This document shows positions 16,372-19,900 of a DNA stretch of 19,900 nt, piece by piece; the stretch's first letter is position 1, and the number at the start of each line of letters is the position of its first letter. The stretch spans positions 1-19,900 of the forward strand of contig JALUXI010000058.1 of NCBI GenBank assembly GCA_027019045.1, written 5' to 3'. Origin of the DNA: Piscirickettsiaceae bacterium. GTDB lineage: Bacteria > Pseudomonadota > Gammaproteobacteria > Thiomicrospirales > Thiomicrospiraceae. The notes below the pieces were generated by a model. That model did not search any database, was not told where the DNA came from, and was given only the letters and a program-made list of their open reading frames with translations. Position numbers and translations under genes: made by a program.

Positions 16372-16718
16372 TCCAGTGCTCCTTTTCTCCACTCATAAAT
16401 AAAGCCCACGACCAAAATCAGTAAGAAAACGCCCATTGCCAACAATCCAAAAGTTCCCAGTTCATCCAAAACAACCGCCCAAGGAAACAGGAAGGCAATC
16501 TCTAAATCAAAGATGATAAAAAGAATCGCAACAAGATAAAAGCGAACATCAAACTTCATCCGAGCATCTTCAAAAGCTTCGAAACCGCACTCATAAGGAG
16601 AAGTTTTTTCTGTATCAGGCTTGAAAGGTGCCAATAAAAAACCCGCAATAATCGGGCCGACACCAAAAAGAATCCCTAGGACAACAAAGACCACAATGGG
16701 CAAATAGTTTTCTAGCAT
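16362..16718 (-). CDS. nuoA: NADH-quinone oxidoreductase subunit A
   Basis: First gene of the operon; small membrane subunit (ND3 homologue) with three helices, at about residues 5-30, 62-84 and 90-109. The loop between helix 1 and 2 carries the conserved SPYECGFEAF segment (ND3 cysteine loop near the quinone site), followed by FDVRFYLVAILFIIFDLE. At 118 residues it has the usual short-form length. The ATG has GAGG about 7 nt upstream. The tRNA-Leu 3' end is 59 nt upstream, and a terminator-like hairpin lies in that gap with no convincing promoter, so how the nuo operon is initiated is not visible. Confidence 0.97.
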   Translation of the reverse strand: MLENYLPIVVFVVLGILFGVGPIIAGFLLAPFKPDTEKTSPYECGFEAFEDARMKFDVRFYLVAILFIIFDLEIAFLFPWAVVLDELGTFGLLAMGVFLLILVVGFIYEWRKGALEWE

Positions 16719-16738
16719 GAGAAAGCCTCGTCTAGGTT

Positions 16739-16763
16739 AAAAAAATAGCCAACTTAATGGCTA
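16739..16763 (-). terminator. Terminator-like hairpin between tRNA-Leu and nuoA
   Basis: On the minus strand TAGCCA (16763-16758) pairs with TGGCTA (16751-16746) around a 6-nt loop, followed at once by seven T (16745-16739). The stem is short, so termination may be partial. It lies 15 nt after the tRNA CCA end and 20 nt before the nuoA ATG. It would end the folP-glmM-tpiA-secG-tRNA unit or act as an attenuator for the nuo genes. Confidence 0.65.
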
Positions 16764-16777
16764 CATTATCAAAAATA

Positions 16778-16862
16778 TGGTGCCGATGGCCGGAGTCGAA
16801 CCGGCACGGCTTACGCCACTACCCCCTCAAGATAGCGTGTCTACCAATTCCACCACATCGGC
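16778..16862 (-). tRNA. tRNA-Leu (GAG)
   Basis: An 85-nt class II tRNA with acceptor GCCGATG paired to CATCGGC, then ACCA with encoded CCA. The anticodon stem-loop is CTATC-TTGAGGG-GGTAG with anticodon GAG. A variable arm and GGTTCGACTCC T-loop are present. It starts 13 nt after the secG stop, so it is probably processed from a secG transcript. The same secG/tRNA-Leu(GAG) neighbourhood occurs in E. coli (leuU). Confidence 0.97.
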
Positions 16863-16875
16863 ATGTTTTAAACAC

Positions 16876-17196
16876 TTACTTAGGCACAACAGGTGCGGTT
16901 GGCACCTCTGTCTTTTCTCCAGGCTGAGTCACGACCTTTTGAGTCACACTCTGATAGCCTTTTGCTTGCTGAGCACCTAAATAAGCTAAAGTTAAACTGG
17001 TTATAAAAAATAGGGTAGCAATCACAGCAGTTACTCTCAGTAAAAATCCACCTGAGCCACTGCTACCAAAAACAGATTGTGAACTGCCGCCACCAAAGTT
17101 CGCACCTGCATCTGCCCCTTTACCCTGTTGCATCAATACTAAAACAATCAGTACAAATGCCAAGACTAAATGAATAGCCAAAACGATTGAAAACAT
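16876..17196 (-). CDS. secG: Preprotein translocase subunit SecG
   Basis: Small auxiliary subunit of the SecYEG protein-export channel in the inner membrane. The 106-residue protein has two transmembrane helices, at about 2-22 and 52-73. They are joined by a Gly/Ser-rich cytosolic loop with LMQQGKGADAGANFGGGSS, the hallmark of SecG. The C-terminal tail is polar and Pro/Val-rich (EVPTAPVVPK), variable in the family. AAGGA lies 5 nt before the ATG, and tpiA ends 9 nt upstream, so the two are co-transcribed. tRNA-Leu follows 13 nt downstream. Confidence 0.96.
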   Translation of the reverse strand: MFSIVLAIHLVLAFVLIVLVLMQQGKGADAGANFGGGSSQSVFGSSGSGGFLLRVTAVIATLFFITSLTLAYLGAQQAKGYQSVTQKVVTQPGEKTEVPTAPVVPK

Positions 17197-17205
17197 AAAA
17201 TTCCT

Positions 17206-17973
17206 TTATCCCTGTGCTGCTTTACAAATAGCCATAAAATCATCTGCGACTAAAGAAGCACCGCCAATTAGTCCACCATCAATGTCCGGCTGACTGAAAA
17301 GCGCTTTTGCATTATTCGGTTTGACACTCCCACCATATTGAATAATTACTTTTTCAGCAACCTCTACATTGCTATCAGCTAGGCGTTGACGAATAAATGC
17401 ATGAATCTCTTGTGCTTGTTCAGGAGAGGCTGTCTTCCCTGTTCCAATTGCCCAAACAGGCTCATAGGCAACAACAACTTGATCAAACTGTTCAATACCC
17501 ACTTTGTCAACAACCGCATCTAACTGCTGACCAATCACCTGCTCAGCAAGCCCTGCTTCACGCTCTTCTAATAACTCACCTACACATAAAATGGGCTTTA
17601 AACCCGCTTTTAGTGCAACAGCCACTTTCTCTGCGATCATCTCATCAGTTTCACCAAACAGTGAACGACGCTCAGAGTGCCCTAAGATGACATAATCACA
17701 ACCTAAATCATTCAACATGGTACTAGAGACTTCACCTGTAAAAGCACCCTGCTCTGGCTCAGTCGCCATATTTTGCGCACCCAAAGCAATAGATGATCCA
17801 CCCAACTGCTTTGAAACATAATCCAAATAGATTGCTGGAGGACAGACTGCAACATCTACACCTTCAATGTCTGACGCCTGTTGATTTAGACCAGTCATTA
17901 AAGACAAGATACTGGCTTTATTGCCATGCATTTTCCAGTTTCCTGCCACAAATGGCTTTCTTACTCCGCTCAT
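17206..17973 (-). CDS. tpiA: Triosephosphate isomerase
   Basis: Interconverts dihydroxyacetone phosphate and glyceraldehyde 3-phosphate in glycolysis, gluconeogenesis and the Calvin cycle; cytosolic TIM barrel. From the ATG at 17973 the protein has 255 residues, the family length. Catalytic residues are readable: N12 and K14 in AGNWKMHG, H99 in GHSERR, E171 in AYEPVWAIGTGKT. The phosphate-binding ends QYGGSVKPNN and GLIGGASL are also present. A TTG six codons upstream keeps the frame open but sits inside the Shine-Dalgarno region; AGAGG at 17983-17979 is 5 nt before the ATG and decides the start. The 71-nt gap after glmM is AT-rich and could hold a promoter, but no good -35/-10 pair is seen. 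Confidence 0.98.
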   Translation of the reverse strand: MSGVRKPFVAGNWKMHGNKASILSLMTGLNQQASDIEGVDVAVCPPAIYLDYVSKQLGGSSIALGAQNMATEPEQGAFTGEVSSTMLNDLGCDYVILGHSERRSLFGETDEMIAEKVAVALKAGLKPILCVGELLEEREAGLAEQVIGQQLDAVVDKVGIEQFDQVVVAYEPVWAIGTGKTASPEQAQEIHAFIRQRLADSNVEVAEKVIIQYGGSVKPNNAKALFSQPDIDGGLIGGASLVADDFMAICKAAQG

Positions 17974-18044
17974 TCTGTCCTCTCCAATCAAAATTTATCT
18001 TATATTAGCTTTTTCTTTTTTAAATTACAATCTTGACAATTTTA

Positions 18045-19370
18045 TTAAAATTCTGTTTCAACCACTTTTACCAATCGATCCACGCATCTTTGTACCAAAG
18101 TTGCATCTTCACCTTCCACCATCACCCTAATAATCGGTTCAGTCCCCGATGCACGAATCAAGGTTCTGCCTCGCGTTCCAAGCAGGGATTCAACAGCTTC
18201 AATTTCGGCCTTTAATACTTCCGACGCCTCAATCGACTTATCTCCGCTCACTTTTACATTTTGTAAAATCTGCGGATAAGGCTTATAAGCATCGACATAA
18301 TTCTCCAAAACCGTGCCCGTCGTTTTCAACACAGACAAAACCTGCAATGCAGAAACAATACCATCTCCTGTTGTCTGCTTATCTAGACAGAGTATATGCC
18401 CAGAAGGCTCCGCTCCCAAAAGCCAACCTTCCTGATTCAATAATTCAAGTACATGACGATCTCCAACCTTGGCTCGTTTGAACGGTATCCCTTTTTCTTT
18501 CAAAAGATTTTCCAAACCCAGATTCGACATCACCGTGCCGACAATGCCCGAATATTTCGCAGCATAGTGATCCGCCATAACGAAAAGCATCAGATCTCCA
18601 TCCACTGCTCTACCAAAACGATCCACCATCATCACACGATCTCCATCACCATCAAATGCAATGCCTAAATCCGCATTATGCTGAATCACTGTCTGCTTGA
18701 GCGCCGATAGATCTGTTGCACCGCACCCCTGATTGATATTCAAACCATCTGGCTGATTCCCGATTACCGTAACTTGAGCCCCCAGCTCCTCAAAGACATG
18801 CGGCGCAATATGATAGGTGGCCCCATTAGCACAATCCAAAACAATATGCATCCCATCAAGCTTTTCCGAGGCAAAATAGGTACTTTTACAAAACTCTATA
18901 TACCGTCCAGCCGCATCATCAATTCTTCTCGCCTTACCCAACGCCTCAGATGCAACTGTCTGCATTTCAGAGTCGTAAGCTGCTTCAATCTCCAGCTCGA
19001 CTAAATCATTAAGCTTCTGCCCCTTAGCACCAAAAAACTTAATGCCATTATCATAATGAGGATTATGAGAAGCACTAATAACGATCCCGGCATCGGCATG
19101 AAATGTTTGTGTCAGATAAGCCACCGCTGGGGTAGGCATCGGCCCTAAAAGAAAAACATCAATACCCGCAGAGATCAGTCCCGCTTCCAGAGCAGACTCA
19201 AACATATACCCAGAAATACGCGTATCCTTACCAATCAAAACCTTTGACTCGCCATGCGCTTTTAGAACCTTTCCAGTCGCCCAGCCCAGCTTCAAAACAT
19301 TATCTGGTCGAATCACACCACTACCAACATGATCTCGAATGCCGTCTGTTCCAAAATATCTCTTAGTCAT
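18045..19370 (-). CDS. glmM: Phosphoglucosamine mutase
   Basis: Converts glucosamine 6-phosphate to glucosamine 1-phosphate for UDP-GlcNAc, and so for peptidoglycan and lipopolysaccharide. The 441-residue length matches the family (about 445). The N terminus has RYFGTDGIRD. The phosphoserine loop GIVISASHNPHYDNGIK puts the catalytic serine at 101. The metal loop AFDGDGDRVMMVD has D240, D242 and D244. GAEPSGH forms the sugar-binding loop, and RASGTEPIIRVMVEG (406-420) is the phosphate-binding C-terminal domain. The ATG has a modest GGAT/AGAG element directly upstream and lies 26 nt after folP. The folP-glmM pair is conserved across gammaproteobacteria. Confidence 0.98.
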   Translation of the reverse strand: MTKRYFGTDGIRDHVGSGVIRPDNVLKLGWATGKVLKAHGESKVLIGKDTRISGYMFESALEAGLISAGIDVFLLGPMPTPAVAYLTQTFHADAGIVISASHNPHYDNGIKFFGAKGQKLNDLVELEIEAAYDSEMQTVASEALGKARRIDDAAGRYIEFCKSTYFASEKLDGMHIVLDCANGATYHIAPHVFEELGAQVTVIGNQPDGLNINQGCGATDLSALKQTVIQHNADLGIAFDGDGDRVMMVDRFGRAVDGDLMLFVMADHYAAKYSGIVGTVMSNLGLENLLKEKGIPFKRAKVGDRHVLELLNQEGWLLGAEPSGHILCLDKQTTGDGIVSALQVLSVLKTTGTVLENYVDAYKPYPQILQNVKVSGDKSIEASEVLKAEIEAVESLLGTRGRTLIRASGTEPIIRVMVEGEDATLVQRCVDRLVKVVETEF

Positions 19371-19396
19371 CTCTATCCAATGTGTTCTGTATCAAT

Positions 19397-19900
19397 CTAT
19401 ACCAGACTTAAAGCTGTCTCAATGCCCTGCCTAGTTTCCAAAACATCATGCACTCTTAAAACTTTAGCACCTTTCAAGGTAGCCATCACCGCGGCTACCA
19501 CGCTTCCTAAAACCCTTTTTTCAGGTGAAGCATCACTCGGTAACCGCATCAATTCTCCAATCATCCTCTTACGAGAAACCCCAACAAGAACCGGATATTC
19601 TAACATGACAAATTGATCAAGGGATTCAAACAACTCAATATTCTGCTCTAGCGTCTTTGCAAACCCAAAACCCGGATCCAAAAAAATTCGATTTTTTCCC
19701 AGTCCCGCCTCTTCACACGCCTGAGCACGCTGCTGAAGGAAAGTCAGCACCTCTTCCACCACATCCTCATACACCGCCTCTTGCTGCATGGTTTGGGGCG
19801 TGCCCTTTTTATGCATTAAACAAACGGGAACTTGATGTGCCGCAACCAACTCCAAGGTGCCTTCAGATTGTAATGCATTCACATCATTCACCAAATCCAC
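19397..19900 (-). CDS. folP: Dihydropteroate synthase, C-terminal part (5' end outside window)
   Basis: Condenses 6-hydroxymethyl-dihydropterin pyrophosphate with p-aminobenzoate in folate synthesis; the sulfonamide target. Only the last 168 codons are inside the window and the frame is open at the edge, so the first roughly 110 residues are missing and the GTG codon at the edge is not a start. Motifs in the fragment are NDVNAL (5-10), the CLMHKKGTPQTM loop (27-38), FLDPGFGFAKT (73-83), VGVSRKRMIGEL (107-118) with the substrate-binding SRK, and LRVHDV (148-153) near the end. It is followed by glmM after 26 nt and is presumably the upstream gene of that operon; the promoter lies beyond the window. 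Confidence 0.96.
   Translation of the reverse strand: MDLVNDVNALQSEGTLELVAAHQVPVCLMHKKGTPQTMQQEAVYEDVVEEVLTFLQQRAQACEEAGLGKNRIFLDPGFGFAKTLEQNIELFESLDQFVMLEYPVLVGVSRKRMIGELMRLPSDASPEKRVLGSVVAAVMATLKGAKVLRVHDVLETRQGIETALSLV

Noticed and set aside
16372..16392. Longer nuoB start (GTG) giving seven extra residues
   Set aside because: The ATG at 16371 has AGGAG at 7 nt, and the resulting MGIEGV start is typical of the family.
17974..17991. Longer tpiA start (TTG) giving six extra residues
   Set aside because: The extra codons lie within the Shine-Dalgarno region; the ATG at 17973 has AGAGG 5 nt upstream and gives the normal family N terminus.
17974..18044. Promoter for tpiA in the AT-rich glmM-tpiA gap
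   Set aside because: TTGTCA and TATAAG-like hexamers exist but are about 29 nt apart; no pair has usable spacing.

Overview
The window is a stretch of gammaproteobacterial chromosome in which every convincing gene is on the minus strand, so transcription runs from high to low coordinates. The order folP-glmM-tpiA-secG-tRNA-Leu(GAG)-nuoABCDEFGHIJKLMN, moderate base composition, separate nuoC and nuoD, and a DUF2818 gene after nuoN suggest a free-living aerobic gammaproteobacterium. A Thiomicrospira/Hydrogenovibrio-like sulfur oxidiser is my guess from style and gene order only; the sequence does not prove it.

Region by region, in transcription order: (1) 19900-16778 is a housekeeping block: the 3' part of folP (folate synthesis), glmM (cell-wall precursor synthesis), tpiA (glycolysis/Calvin cycle), secG (protein export) and tRNA-Leu(GAG), which ends at a short hairpin with a T tract. 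(2) 16718-2279 is a complete 14-gene NADH:quinone oxidoreductase (complex I) operon, nuoA to nuoN. The genes are tightly packed: ATGA overlaps at nuoD/E and nuoJ/K, and a 10-nt overlap at nuoA/B. All iron-sulfur ligands expected in NuoB, E, F, G and I can be read, and the antiporter-like Glu and Lys residues of NuoL, M and N are present. (3) 2227-1898 is a small DUF2818 membrane protein, after a hairpin that may be a partial terminator. (4) 1789-1612 is a compact initiator tRNA unit with its own near-consensus promoter, the tRNA-fMet gene and a strong intrinsic terminator. (5) 1611-1 is the only accessory-looking part. It holds a 22-bp perfect inverted repeat bounding a 162-bp segment, a doubtful 123-codon ORF, a PAS-GGDEF diguanylate cyclase gene, and the start of a small membrane-protein gene that runs off the window edge.

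How the genes work together: NuoE/F/G form the NADH-oxidising module, NuoB/C/D/I the connecting module that carries electrons to quinone, and NuoA/H/J/K/L/M/N the proton-pumping membrane arm. Most of the window is ordinary conserved sequence and I did not find an undescribed multi-gene system. The best leads are the inverted-repeat unit just upstream of the diguanylate cyclase gene, the unusual C1/U72 pair in the initiator tRNA, and the terminator-like hairpin immediately before nuoA with no clear nuo promoter.

Four annotated starts (tpiA, nuoB, nuoI, nuoL) were decided by Shine-Dalgarno position. The first three are shorter than the longest open frame, and nuoL begins at TTG.
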